A stretch of 64,000 nt of DNA from Actinomycetota bacterium (lineage in GTDB: Bacteria > Actinomycetota > Geothermincolia > Geothermincolales > RBG-13-55-18): NCBI GenBank assembly GCA_013178005.1, contig JABLXL010000007.1, positions 21,788 through 85,787 on the forward strand. The letters run 5' to 3'. Of this stretch, positions 41,435 through 50,691 are shown one piece after another. Both the position numbers and the translations under genes were made by a program. The notes beneath the pieces were generated by a model that searched no databases, was not told the origin of the DNA, and worked only from the letters and a program-made list of their open reading frames with translations. Position 1 is the first letter of the stretch. The number at the start of each line of letters is the position of its first letter.

Positions 41435-42676
41435 CTATAACAGGTTTTCCACGAAATCGCGGATGCGCGCCTCCACCTGGGCCCGGTCGTACCAGCGGGA
41501 GTCGGTGTGGTCGGCCTCGATGATCAGCGCCGGCTTGCCGGTACGCCGCGTGAACTCCTTCGCCAGGTCGTACTGGCCAAGCGAGTAGGGCTTACAACTG
41601 CGGTTGGAGTGCATGATCATGCCGTCCACGCCGTAGCGTTCCGCCAGGGACTCTATCTTTTCCGCCATCCTCTCCAGGTTGATGTTCAGGTAGACCTCGG
41701 TGTATATCCTGGCCATGCTCTCCAGGGGCCTCTCGGCGTCCACCCCCTCGAAGGTCCAGGCGCTGGTGTAAGTGTCCGCCACCAGGCAAGTCTCCAGCTC
41801 CATGAACAGCTTTCCCAGGTTGCGCATCTCGTACCATATGGGGATGTTGTCCCATAATATGCGGTATCTCTCCGAGGGCAGGATGCCGATACCCTCCTCT
41901 ATGCGCTGTCTCATCTCGTCCAGCAGGGCCTGGTAGAAGTCCACCACCTCCTGGGTGCCCCGCAGGGTGACGATGGGGGCCATGAGGATGAAGGCGTCGA
42001 AACAGGTCATGGGGGCGGGACGGTGCTCGTTGCAGGCCAGCACGTCCTTCCACAGGGCGGAGGCGAAGAGCGACCTTGCCGCTACTTCGACGAATCGCGG
42101 CTCGTCGTACTCTTTGCCGGTGATTTTTTCCAGGAAGGAGATGTACTCCTTCATCTGGCGCACCGAGTAATCCTCGATGTGCGGCGGAAGGTCGCCGCGC
42201 ACGAAAGGGGTATCGAAGATGAACAGGGGCACGTCAAAGAAGCGCGCCAGTTCCTCGTACCACTTGAAGACGGTGTTGCAGATGTTGTTGCAGGCCACCA
42301 GGAAGGTGGGGCGGGGCAGCCCGCCTATGGGCCCGCCCTTGGTGATGGCGCTGCCGATGTCGCCGCGGGCATAGGAGCAGAGGTCGCGGGAGAAACCCCT
42401 TCCCTCCGCCACCTCGCACAGCTCCACGTTCATGTGCGCCGCGCCGCACATGGCCCCGTGGTTCTCGGGATAGACGGGGATGACGTCGAAGGCGATGAGC
42501 GGCTCCACGGGCGCGCCGCTGGTTATCCACGCTATATGCCTGTCCGTGCCCTCCGCCCCCTTGGCCTCGATATAGTACTTGGTCATGAGCTCGCGCATGG
42601 CCCCGGCGGACTTGATCTTGCGGCGCTCCCGGTCCGCTTTCTCCTCCTCCGTGAGCTCTCTCTTTTCTTCGCTCAT
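41435..42676 (-). CDS. 2-hydroxyacyl-CoA dehydratase / benzoyl-CoA reductase subunit (HgdB/BcrB type)
   Basis: 413 residues. The core resembles the D-component of 2-hydroxyacyl-CoA dehydratases and the B/C subunits of benzoyl-CoA reductases: PVEPLIAFDVIPVYPENHGAMCGA, CNNICNTVFKWYEEL, TPFVRGDLPP and MIMHSNRSCKPYSLGQYDL. Cysteines in MCG, ACNNICN and SCKPYS are candidate ligands of the [4Fe-4S] cluster. These enzymes remove water from 2-hydroxyacyl-CoA, or reduce an aryl-CoA, by ketyl-radical chemistry. ATG 42676 has AAGGAGG at 8 bases. It follows the second subunit by about 145 bases, in the same operon. An ATP-driven activator gene (HgdC/BcrAD type) is not present here. Confidence 0.85.
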   Translation of the reverse strand: MSEEKRELTEEEKADRERRKIKSAGAMRELMTKYYIEAKGAEGTDRHIAWITSGAPVEPLIAFDVIPVYPENHGAMCGAAHMNVELCEVAEGRGFSRDLCSYARGDIGSAITKGGPIGGLPRPTFLVACNNICNTVFKWYEELARFFDVPLFIFDTPFVRGDLPPHIEDYSVRQMKEYISFLEKITGKEYDEPRFVEVAARSLFASALWKDVLACNEHRPAPMTCFDAFILMAPIVTLRGTQEVVDFYQALLDEMRQRIEEGIGILPSERYRILWDNIPIWYEMRNLGKLFMELETCLVADTYTSAWTFEGVDAERPLESMARIYTEVYLNINLERMAEKIESLAERYGVDGMIMHSNRSCKPYSLGQYDLAKEFTRRTGKPALIIEADHTDSRWYDRAQVEARIRDFVENLL

Positions 42677-42820
42677 CTCAAACCCTCCTTGAGCAACGGC
42701 CACTTGTCGCCACTAGCCATTATTTGCCATCAAACGCGATATCCCCGCAGGGGGAACAAGAATTCCGCCTATCCCCCTTGAGCGAAACGCGGAACACGAC
42801 GCAGTCCCCCGCAAGGCCCC

Positions 42821-43957
42821 TCATACCCCGGATATGGTCTCGATGAAGGCCTGCAGGCGGGTGCGGAGCTGGCCTCGGGAGAAAGACTGCAGCTCGCTCT
42901 CCAGCACCAGCGACGGCACCTCCAGTTCATCCTGCAGGCGCTGACGCAGGTAGGGGATGTCGAACAGGTGGGGTTCGCAGAACGACTGCAGGTAGAACAC
43001 CACACCCTTCGCCCCGCTGTCCCTTACCTGCCTCACCAGACGCTCGAAGCGGTCCTCTATGCACTGGTGCTTGGCGGGGCAGTTCACCCTTTCCCACATG
43101 CGCTTGGCCAGGGCTTCGTCCGGGGGCGCGGACTCGTCCACGTAGGCGTCGAAGTAGCGGTGGCCGCAACAGAGGTCGTCGTCGATCACATCGGCGCCCA
43201 GCTCCAGCAGCAATTCGTAGAGGTCCGGCATGGTGCAGACGCTGCCGCTCACCAGGAGGGGCACCTTTTCGCCACCGGTCGCTTCCCCGGAATCCTCGAT
43301 GCCCTCCAGGATCTCGTGCAACAACTCATTGTGCTTCTCGCGGCGCATCCAGAAACCGGCCACCAGGCAGGACATGGCCGAGAGGCCGTCCAGGGCGGTC
43401 GGGTTGGAGGCGCGGGCACGGTACAGGCGGTCCGCCAGCCTGCGGTTGCGGTTATAGACGTGGATGCTCTCCACCAGTGCGTCGTCCCATATCTCCTGGC
43501 CGGTGAACTCCTCCACCCCGCGGCGGAACCTCCTCACCTCCTCCACCAGGAAGGGCAGGGACACCTCCTCGCCCATGCGGATGGGAAGCACCAGGTCGCC
43601 GTGGTACTGGAAGGCCGTGTTGCGGCGCCAGATGTCCGAGAGGCGCATCATGGTGTCGCAGGTCTGCACGAAGACCGCGCCCTCCAGGAAATCGAGCTCG
43701 CCCGCCAGGGCCATGTCCAGGTCGGTGCGGGCAAGCGAGCAGCAGTAGACCTGAAGGTGTGCATCGGCGTGGGTGAGAGACCGCATGGCCCCCATGAGGC
43801 GCACTGGCGTGAGCCCCGCCGCGTGAAGCACCTCCTCGGGGGTGTAGGAACAGAGCACGCCGACAAGCCTCTCGCCCTCCTCTCGCAGCCGCGCCATTTG
43901 AGGATAGGGATCTCTCCACAACTCCAGGCACTCGTCTACGATGGTCTTCACTTCCAT
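42821..43957 (-). CDS. 2-hydroxyacyl-CoA dehydratase / benzoyl-CoA reductase subunit (HgdA/BcrC type)
   Basis: 378 residues. Motifs of the A/C-type subunit are present: LCSYTPEEVLHAAGLTPVRL, VYCCSLARTDLDMAL, VFVQTCDTMMRLSDIWRR and the cysteine-rich YLQSFCEPHLFDIPYLRQRL. Cysteines near residues 87-88, 115 and 335 may bind the cluster. It would form the catalytic heterodimer with the subunit encoded just downstream. ATG 43957 has AAAGGAG at 6 bases. The substrate is not identifiable: 2-hydroxyglutaryl-, lactoyl-, phenyllactyl- or aromatic acyl-CoA are all possible. Confidence 0.85.
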   Translation of the reverse strand: MEVKTIVDECLELWRDPYPQMARLREEGERLVGVLCSYTPEEVLHAAGLTPVRLMGAMRSLTHADAHLQVYCCSLARTDLDMALAGELDFLEGAVFVQTCDTMMRLSDIWRRNTAFQYHGDLVLPIRMGEEVSLPFLVEEVRRFRRGVEEFTGQEIWDDALVESIHVYNRNRRLADRLYRARASNPTALDGLSAMSCLVAGFWMRREKHNELLHEILEGIEDSGEATGGEKVPLLVSGSVCTMPDLYELLLELGADVIDDDLCCGHRYFDAYVDESAPPDEALAKRMWERVNCPAKHQCIEDRFERLVRQVRDSGAKGVVFYLQSFCEPHLFDIPYLRQRLQDELEVPSLVLESELQSFSRGQLRTRLQAFIETISGV

Positions 43958-44187
43958 GGCGCTCCTTTCCCGCACGACCGCCTTCGTTCCCCGCACGCGG
44001 CCACTTCATCTCCGCGAGGACGTCTCCCTTGTCCGCGACCGCCACGTCTATAATACCAGCAACCCGTGACTCCGGGTTTGCCGGGAACCCTCAAGCGCGT
44101 TCCCGGTCCGCCGGCGTAGCGGCACCTCGGGAAACGTTGCGCACGCAGACCTTACTTGATAAGCTGAAAAGGGGCGTTGATGGGGAT

Positions 44188-47100
44188 ATGTTGACACGAA
44201 TGCCAGGAGGTCGGAATGGCTTTTTTCGATTCCAGGAAAAAACCGGCGGTCTTGGTAAAACCATCATGGCACTTCTGTCCTTCGCCCTGCTGTCGGCGTT
44301 CTACGCGCCGCAGGGAGACGGCGGGAGGGCCGTGGCGGCCACCGGCGAGATCCTGCTATGTTCCAGCTCCGCGAGCGGCGAACCCGCCAACAAGGCAAGC
44401 TATTCACAGGCGAATACCCCGGACGGCCGGTACGTGGTCTTTGCCTCCAGCGCCTCCAACCTGGTGGCGGGAGACACGAACGGAAAAGACGACATCTTCC
44501 GCAAGGATATGTCCACCGGGTCGGTGGTGCGCTGCTCCACCGGTTCCTCCGGGGAGGAGGCCAACGACAACTGCTCCGCCCCCTCCATCAGCGCCGACGG
44601 CCGGTACGTTGCCTTTCATTCCAAGGCCTCCAACCTGGTTGCGGGGGACGGCAACGGCGTGGACGACGTCTTCTTAAAGGACCTCGTCACGGGGAGCGTC
44701 GTGCGTTGCTCCACCGACCAGCTCGGCGGAGAGGCCAACGGGGCGAGTCAGAATCCCTCGCTGAGCGCGGACGGATCGAGGGTGGCTTTCGAGTCCGCCG
44801 CCTCCGACCTTGTGGCGGGGGATGGCAATGGCGTGACGGACGTCTTCATGAAGGACGTCGCCGGCGGCGCCGTCACGCGCATCTCCTGCGACTCGGGAGG
44901 GAGCGAGGGCAACAACGATAGCAGCCATGCCGCCATAAGCGCCGACGGGAAGTTCGTGGCCTTCGTGTCCAATGCCTCGAACCTGGCGGCGGGAGACGGC
45001 AACGGCACTTCGGACGTATTCCGCAAGGACACCTCAACCGGAGCCGTGGAAGTATGCTCCGCCACCGCGACCGGGACCGTGGGAAACGGGTGGAGCAACA
45101 CCCCCTCCATCAGCGCCGACGGCAGGTACGTGGCCTTCTCATCCCGCGCGTCAAATCTCGTGACGGGGGACGGCAACGGTGCTTCGGACGTGTTCCGCAA
45201 GGACCTCCAGACCGGTTCCATCCTGCGTTGCTCCACCGACTCCAACGGCGTTGAGGCCTATTACGAATCTTCTGAGCCTTGCATAAGCCCGGACGGGAGG
45301 TACGTCGCCCTGTGCTCCGTCTCGGCGCTGGTGTGGGGTTTCTATACGGGTTACCGGGAGGTCTATCTCAAGGACACGGTCACCGGGAAGGTGAAGCTTT
45401 GCTCGAGCTCCGAGTCCAACTCGGTGGCGCGCTCGAGTTCCCCCCACCCCACGGTCAGCCTGGATGGACAGTACGTATTTTTCTATACCGATTCCTATAA
45501 CCTTGTGGAGGGGGTAGGAGGACGTTACCAGGTGTTCCGCAAACGGCCGCTGTATGAACCGCCACATTTGACATCTGTAAGCCCCGGCGCGGGACCTGCG
45601 GGGTCGGAGATCACGCTCACGGGTACGCTTTTCGGAAACACGCGCGCCGGATCTTACGTGGCCTTCGGCGATATCGAGGCCGAAGCTTACTCCCACTGGT
45701 CCGACGGCGAGATCAAGTGCACGGTCCCCGCGGAGGCATACGGCCGCCTCATGATCACCGTGCACACCGGCGAAGGGGTCTCCAACGCCATGGCCTTCAC
45801 CGTGTGCCCGCACATCGATCTTCTGGATCCGGTCGCGGCTCCCATCGGGTGCCCCGTCGAGATCCTTGGGACGGGGTTCGGTCCCTCTCGGGGCTCCGGC
45901 TTCGTGATTTTCGGAGGCACGCAGGTGAGTGAATACCTGTCCTGGTCCAACACGCGCGTGGTGGTGAGGGTTCCCAGGGTCTCCGGCGCAACATCGGTAA
46001 GCCTGATGAGCGACGCTGGGTGCCATTCCAACGAGGCCAGTTTCGAGGTCTTCGACTACGCCGTGGCCCTCGCCGAGGGCTACACGGGAGCCGGCTTCCA
46101 GCAATACCTGTGCATCGGCAACCCCAACGACCAGGCCGCCAACGTGGAGATCTATTATTTCTTCCCGGACGGCACCTACCTCGACGACGCCTTGACGGTG
46201 TCCGCGCGGTCCCGCGAAACGTTGGACGTCAACAATTACGTTAACCCGTACTTCGAGCATGGGACGGAGGTTTCGACCGTGGTATTCTCCGACCTGGAGT
46301 TGGCGGTGGAACGCCCCATGTATTTCCATTACCAGGGACGGTGGACCGGGGGCCACACGGTGACGGCGACGCCATATATAAGCAAGGTCTGGTGCTTCGC
46401 CGAGGGTTACACGGGAGCGGGCTTCGAGGAGTACGTGTGCGTCTTCAACCCCAACGACGCCCCCGCCAACCTCAATTTCTATTTCCAGACCAAGGGTGCC
46501 GGGGAGGTGGAGAGGACCGATAGCGTGCCCGCGATGTCGAGGCGCACCTTCAAGGTGAACGAGCTCCTGGGCAAGGATCAGGAGTGTTCCCTCCTCCTGG
46601 AGTCTGACCAGATGGTGGTGGCGGAGCGGCCCATGTATTTCGATTATACCGGACTGGGAAACCACCACTGGGAGGGAGGTCACTGCGTGATGGGTCTACC
46701 ATATCTTTCCAGGGAATACTTTTTCGCGGAGGGGACGACGCGCGAGGGATTCGAGGAATGGCTGACCATTCAGAATCCCAATCCCGATCCCATCACGGTC
46801 ATCGCGTCCTACCAGCTCGGGGAGGGACAGGGGACCCCGGTGATGAAGAGCTACGTGGTGGCGCCCGAGAGCCGGCATACCGTTAACGTGCAGGATGAGG
46901 TGGGAAGGGAGAAGGACGCCTCCATCAAGCTCGCCTCGGAGGATTATTTCCTCGCCGAGCGGCCCATGTATTTCAGGTACACCGGTCACGGGGCTTCGTG
47001 GGAGGGCGGCCACTGCGTGATAGGCGCGAGCGACCTCTCCTCCGAATGGTTCTTCGCGGAGGGATGCACCGGAAGCGGTTTCCAGGAATGGTTGTGCCTG

Positions 47101-47457
47101 CAGAACCCCTCCGGCACGGACGCGGTGCTCGAGATCAGCTACATGGGGAAGTCTGGACCGGTGGCGGTCAAGGAGGTGTCCGTCCCGGCCGGGACTCGCA
47201 AGACCCTGCGCGTTAACGACGAGGCCGGAGAGGGCCAGGAGATCTCCTGCTCGCTGCGCGTGAAGTCCGGCCCGCCGGTCATGGCGGAACGGCCGATGTA
47301 TTTCGACTTCCGGGGCTGGGACGACGGCCATGACGTGGTCGGCTATATCCCTTACGGGTCCGCCTCCACCCAGGCGGCGGGATTGCAGACGGCGAGCCTG
47401 GGCGAGACCTGCCTGCTGCGCAACCATCCCCTGCGCCCCGGCGCAAGGACGCGTTAG
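44188..47457 (+). CDS. Secreted seven-bladed TolB/WD40-like propeller with two IPT/TIG and four DUF5719-type repeats
   Basis: About 1089 residues. A signal-like segment (IMALLSFALLSAFYA) precedes seven blades of about 58 residues (SxSADGRYVAFxSxASNLVAGDGNGxxDVFxKD), residues about 70-457. Their AGDGNG turns may bind Ca2+. Two IPT/TIG domains follow (SVSPGAGPAGSEITLTG; DPVAAPIGCPVEILGTGF), then four DUF5719-type repeats (FAEGYTGAGFxxYxC, FAEGTTREGFEEW) to the end. Start unclear: ATG 44188 has GGGG at 3 bases; a strong AGGAGG at 44205-44210 serves ATG 44216 in another frame, which a -1 shift at TTTTTTC would join to this frame. Probably a surface or secreted binding protein. TATAAT at 44049-44054 could be its -10. 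Confidence 0.85.
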   Translation: MLTRMPGGRNGFFRFQEKTGGLGKTIMALLSFALLSAFYAPQGDGGRAVAATGEILLCSSSASGEPANKASYSQANTPDGRYVVFASSASNLVAGDTNGKDDIFRKDMSTGSVVRCSTGSSGEEANDNCSAPSISADGRYVAFHSKASNLVAGDGNGVDDVFLKDLVTGSVVRCSTDQLGGEANGASQNPSLSADGSRVAFESAASDLVAGDGNGVTDVFMKDVAGGAVTRISCDSGGSEGNNDSSHAAISADGKFVAFVSNASNLAAGDGNGTSDVFRKDTSTGAVEVCSATATGTVGNGWSNTPSISADGRYVAFSSRASNLVTGDGNGASDVFRKDLQTGSILRCSTDSNGVEAYYESSEPCISPDGRYVALCSVSALVWGFYTGYREVYLKDTVTGKVKLCSSSESNSVARSSSPHPTVSLDGQYVFFYTDSYNLVEGVGGRYQVFRKRPLYEPPHLTSVSPGAGPAGSEITLTGTLFGNTRAGSYVAFGDIEAEAYSHWSDGEIKCTVPAEAYGRLMITVHTGEGVSNAMAFTVCPHIDLLDPVAAPIGCPVEILGTGFGPSRGSGFVIFGGTQVSEYLSWSNTRVVVRVPRVSGATSVSLMSDAGCHSNEASFEVFDYAVALAEGYTGAGFQQYLCIGNPNDQAANVEIYYFFPDGTYLDDALTVSARSRETLDVNNYVNPYFEHGTEVSTVVFSDLELAVERPMYFHYQGRWTGGHTVTATPYISKVWCFAEGYTGAGFEEYVCVFNPNDAPANLNFYFQTKGAGEVERTDSVPAMSRRTFKVNELLGKDQECSLLLESDQMVVAERPMYFDYTGLGNHHWEGGHCVMGLPYLSREYFFAEGTTREGFEEWLTIQNPNPDPITVIASYQLGEGQGTPVMKSYVVAPESRHTVNVQDEVGREKDASIKLASEDYFLAERPMYFRYTGHGASWEGGHCVIGASDLSSEWFFAEGCTGSGFQEWLCLQNPSGTDAVLEISYMGKSGPVAVKEVSVPAGTRKTLRVNDEAGEGQEISCSLRVKSGPPVMAERPMYFDFRGWDDGHDVVGYIPYGSASTQAAGLQTASLGETCLLRNHPLRPGARTR

Positions 47458-47630
47458 GCAAACCGCCGGGATGCCGGGAATTCGGAACGGGATGACCGGC
47501 GCGGAAGATACCCACTTTACCTAAACATGAGGCGAAACGGCCGGGACGCAGGGGCTTCAGAACGGGATGGCCGGCGTGGAGGATTTCCGGTTTATTCGGG
47601 CGTCAGATGAAACAGCCGGGAAATCTGGTT

Positions 47631-48242
47631 CTAACTCCGTCCTTTCCGTCCCCCTCCCCCTTCGGACGGGACCGCTTCCGTTGGGTAGACCACGATGGCG
47701 GGATCCGGGCAGGTGACGCAGGTGTTCTGACAGGCGCCGCAACCCACACACTTTTCGGCGATCACCCGGGGCCTTCCCCGGGAGTCGGACTCGATGGCCC
47801 CGTAGGAGCAGCGCTCGTGGCAGACCAGGCAGGCCTTGCCCTCGTTCCAGGCGATGCATTTCGCCCGGTTCACCGCCGCGGTTCCGATGCGCACCTCCCC
47901 GTCGGGAGGGCGGCGGATGGCCCGCACCGGGCAGGCCTCGGCGCAGGCGCGCCCGCAGAGCTCGAACTCGCACTTGCCCAGGGCGGGGTTGAAGCGCGGG
48001 GTCCACAGCTCAAGCGCCCCGAACTCCCGCGGCGCGGGCTCCAGGCACTGGGTCAGGCAGGCGCGCACGCAATCCCCGCAGCGCAGGCAGCGTGCGGAGA
48101 AATCGGGGTCTTGGGCCCCGGGAGGGCGCAGCAGCGGCGCGGCCCCGGCCTTCTCCCGCAACAGGCCGTAAGCGAAGAAGGCCGCCGCCCCGGCCGCACC
48201 GACGGCCAGGAAATCCCGCCGGGCGATCTTTAAATCCCGCAT
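47631..48242 (-). CDS. Tat-exported polyferredoxin (NapG-like)
   Basis: 203 residues. A twin-arginine signal (ARRDFLAVGAAG, residues 8-19) indicates folded export. Four [4Fe-4S] cluster motifs are visible: CLRCGDCVRACLTQC, CEFELCGRACAEACP, CIAWNEGKACLVCHERC and CVGCGACQNTCVTCP. This is the pattern of NapG/MauM-type extracytoplasmic ferredoxins. It probably receives electrons from the membrane NapH-like partner upstream. ATG 48242 has GGAGG a few bases upstream and overlaps the end of the preceding gene by 13 bases, so translation is probably coupled. The name NapG is by pattern; no nitrate reductase lies here. Confidence 0.86.
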   Translation of the reverse strand: MRDLKIARRDFLAVGAAGAAAFFAYGLLREKAGAAPLLRPPGAQDPDFSARCLRCGDCVRACLTQCLEPAPREFGALELWTPRFNPALGKCEFELCGRACAEACPVRAIRRPPDGEVRIGTAAVNRAKCIAWNEGKACLVCHERCSYGAIESDSRGRPRVIAEKCVGCGACQNTCVTCPDPAIVVYPTEAVPSEGGGGRKGRS

Positions 48243-49150
48243 GCCGCCGCCTCCTCCGACTTATCTTCCATATTTTTCCTATTCATGCCTCTCTTCCCGG
48301 ACGCGAGCACCCGCGCGCCCATCACGCGCAGGGAGAGGGCGCCCTTCTCCGGGCAGGCGGCCACGCACTCGCCGCAGAGGGCGCAGTCAGCCAGGGCCAG
48401 CCGCCCCGTCCTCTCGCTGTCCGCCACCTCGATGATGCCGAAGGGGCAGGCGAGGGCGCACCTGCCGCAATAGGTGCAGGCCGCGTGGTCCTTGACCAGG
48501 GCCAGGGGGCTTGCCTTAGCCGGGAGGCGCGACCCCGCCATGCTCACCGCGGAGAGGCAAGCGCCCAGGGGGCACATCTCCTGGCACCAGAAGCGCGGGC
48601 CCACCACCGCGGCCAGCACGAACATGGCGATGATGACCACGGGCACGCTCCCTAGAAATACGAAGACGACGGCGCGGTTGGCGACCACCAGGGGATCGAA
48701 GATCCAGAGCGCGTTCACCCCCACCAGCAGGAGGATCAGCAGGGCGGCGAGGAGCGGGTACTTCATGCGCAGGCGCAGGCTTCCCTTGCCGATGGTGCGG
48801 CCGAGGACGTCCTTGGGGCGCAGGTGTGAGAGTTTCCCGCGGCGACGCTTCTCCAGGGAGGGGGTCATCTCCAAAGCGGAGCCCAGGGGGCATATCCAGC
48901 CGCAGAAGAAGCGGCCACTCAGCAGCGTTAGCCCCAGCAGGATCCATGCCGGGAGGAGGTATAACCAGGCGCCGCTCCACCGCGCCGCGGCCAGCGCGGC
49001 CAGCGGGTCCACGCGCAGGAAGAGGTTCTCGCCCGGCGTGGCCGAGGGGGGATAGGACGCGGCCCAGGCCATGGCCACGAAAAGGGCGATGAAGGCGAGT
49101 TGAACCGCCCTGCGCACCCAGTGGACCGCGCGGCGCCTTCCCTTCATCAC
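48230..49150 (-). CDS. Membrane polyferredoxin (NapH-like 4Fe-4S protein)
   Basis: 306 residues. Four membrane helices (VQLAFIALFVAMAWAAS; AWLYLLPAWILLGLTLL; YPLLAALLILLLVGVNAL; VPVVIIAMFVLAAVVG) alternate with NapH/NosR-type motifs FFCGWICPLGS and WCQEMCPLGAC. The C-terminal cytoplasmic or external part has two clusters, CTYCGRCALACP and CALCGECVAACP. This family links quinol oxidation to periplasmic ferredoxins. GTG 49150 is 7 bases after GGAGG; ATG 49147 overlaps the preceding stop as TGATG. Second gene of a three-gene operon with the DUF362 Tat protein and the NapG-like protein. Confidence 0.87.
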   Translation of the reverse strand: MMKGRRRAVHWVRRAVQLAFIALFVAMAWAASYPPSATPGENLFLRVDPLAALAAARWSGAWLYLLPAWILLGLTLLSGRFFCGWICPLGSALEMTPSLEKRRRGKLSHLRPKDVLGRTIGKGSLRLRMKYPLLAALLILLLVGVNALWIFDPLVVANRAVVFVFLGSVPVVIIAMFVLAAVVGPRFWCQEMCPLGACLSAVSMAGSRLPAKASPLALVKDHAACTYCGRCALACPFGIIEVADSERTGRLALADCALCGECVAACPEKGALSLRVMGARVLASGKRGMNRKNMEDKSEEAAACGI

Positions 49151-50142
49151 GCGCTCACCTCCACCAGGCCCAGGGAGTTGAAATCGGTGGTGCCCACCCC
49201 GAGCCGTTCGCCGTGCGCGAGGTAACCGATGCTGGAGGGCGCCACGCCGAAGAAGGAGCAGCAGTAGGAGTCGATGGCCACGGGGTCGGTGCCGATGACC
49301 ACCCGGGCGGGCTCGGCGACCGTGCCCGGGCCGCCTGGCCCGTTGTCCAGGAGGATGGTGGTGGCATCCGCGATCACCAGCGCCGGCCTGACCACGGTGT
49401 TGATCTCCGCGATGGCCTGGTGCAGGTCGATGTTGTGGAAATTGCCCATGTTCTGCGTGGTGCCGATGAGGTTCTTCATGGCCATGGAGAGCCGGGCCCC
49501 GGAGTGGTGTTTTACCTTGGGCATGTTCACGATCACGTCGGAGGCGAAGAGCTCCTCAAGGATCCCGGCCGACGGGAGGGCGGTCGCCCCGGGTATCCGC
49601 ACCATGCGGGCGCTGCCCGGCTTGCGCACGGCGTAGACGGCCAGCTCCGCGCCCGCCGCCCGGGCCGCGGGCCCGATGCCGTTTTTCTCCAGGGTCTGGT
49701 CCACCAGGTCCTGCAGGATGTGGTCGTAGACGGTGACCTTGGCGGCTCCCGCCTCCAGGAGCTGGCGTACGGCCTCGGCCAGCAGCTCGGGGTTGGTGGT
49801 GGCGGCGTCCTCCGGGGCGCGCGCGAAGGCGGCGTTGACCTTGATGAGCACTTTCCTGCCGGCGAGGTTCAGGGCCCCCAGGCCTCCCCAGGCCTCCAAG
49901 CCCTTGCGCAGCATGGCCGCGGGATCGGATCCCTTCACCACCACCAGGCCCGCCGGCCGCGTCAAGGCCTGGTCCGGGGTCGGGATCTCCTCGGGCGTGG
50001 CCTCGGGGCCTTCCTCCACGGGGCAGGTATCACCCTCGCCTCCCCCGCATCCCGGTATGGTCGCCGCCAGGTAAAGGGCCCCGAGCCCCGCCGCGGCGGC
50101 GCCCACCTTGCCGAGAAATCTCCTTCTGTCCAGCTCCTGCAA
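49147..50142 (-). CDS. Tat-exported DUF362 lipoprotein
   Basis: 331 residues. The N-terminus has a twin-arginine signal (DRRRFLGKVGAAAAG) and a likely lipobox (IPGC, about residue 32), so it would be an anchored protein outside the cytoplasm. Residues about 65-331 form a DUF362 domain: KVLIKVNAAFARAPED, VIVNMPKVKHHSGARLSMAMKNLIG, ALVIADATTILLDNGPGGPG and IGTDPVAIDSYCC. The start is TTG 50142, preceded by AGGAGG with 7-base spacing. It heads the operon with NapH-like and NapG-like genes, which is a hint that DUF362 proteins of this form exchange electrons with such ferredoxins. Confidence 0.87.
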   Translation of the reverse strand: MQELDRRRFLGKVGAAAAGLGALYLAATIPGCGGGEGDTCPVEEGPEATPEEIPTPDQALTRPAGLVVVKGSDPAAMLRKGLEAWGGLGALNLAGRKVLIKVNAAFARAPEDAATTNPELLAEAVRQLLEAGAAKVTVYDHILQDLVDQTLEKNGIGPAARAAGAELAVYAVRKPGSARMVRIPGATALPSAGILEELFASDVIVNMPKVKHHSGARLSMAMKNLIGTTQNMGNFHNIDLHQAIAEINTVVRPALVIADATTILLDNGPGGPGTVAEPARVVIGTDPVAIDSYCCSFFGVAPSSIGYLAHGERLGVGTTDFNSLGLVEVSA

Positions 50143-50691
50143 CTTTCTTCCTCCTGGCCATTATTATCCCACTCGCGCGCAACGCCGCCCTTGAGGCGCG
50201 TCATCCCCGTCGGGCTGTCGCCGTCCGCCGTCCAGATCCGGTCCATTCTCCGGGCCCTCGAGCCCCGGGGCGGAAAACCGCCGTCCTCTTCCGCGCCCCG
50301 ATGCCGGCGGGCCGGGGAACGCCCGTCCTCACGAGTTCATTACGACTGAGACCGAGCTATCGTTCGCCATGAAGGGGCGTTCGGGATGATCCAGATCATG
50401 CCGTATGGCAGCCCGGCGCGAAAAGTCCTCGGAACCAAAGGGATCATGCGCATTTCAAGACCTACGGCGCCGCGGCCAGCGCAACCAGCTCCAGGGCTCC
50501 CCCGGGGTCAGGCCTCCACGCACCGCCCGCAGCCCCGGCGGGCCTCAGCCGAAGCTGGCCTTATCGCCTTTGAGGATATTAAAGGGTCGGTCTCGAATCT
50601 CGAATGCACAAACATGTTTTCCTTTATTGGTATTTATTGGATAATGTTCGACATCCGAGACCCGACACCCTTGACGGCGAGGCGAAAACCG
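50143..50691. other. Intergenic, partly AT-rich; likely promoter region
   Basis: About 550 bases upstream of the DUF362 operon and downstream of the phytoene-desaturase-like gene. An AT-rich patch at about 50570-50650 may hold the operon promoter (minus-strand AACATTATCCAATAAATACC). An imperfect inverted repeat GTCGGTCTCG / CGAGACCCGAC frames it (50587 and 50657), which may be a terminator or operator. No gene seen. Confidence 0.4.
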
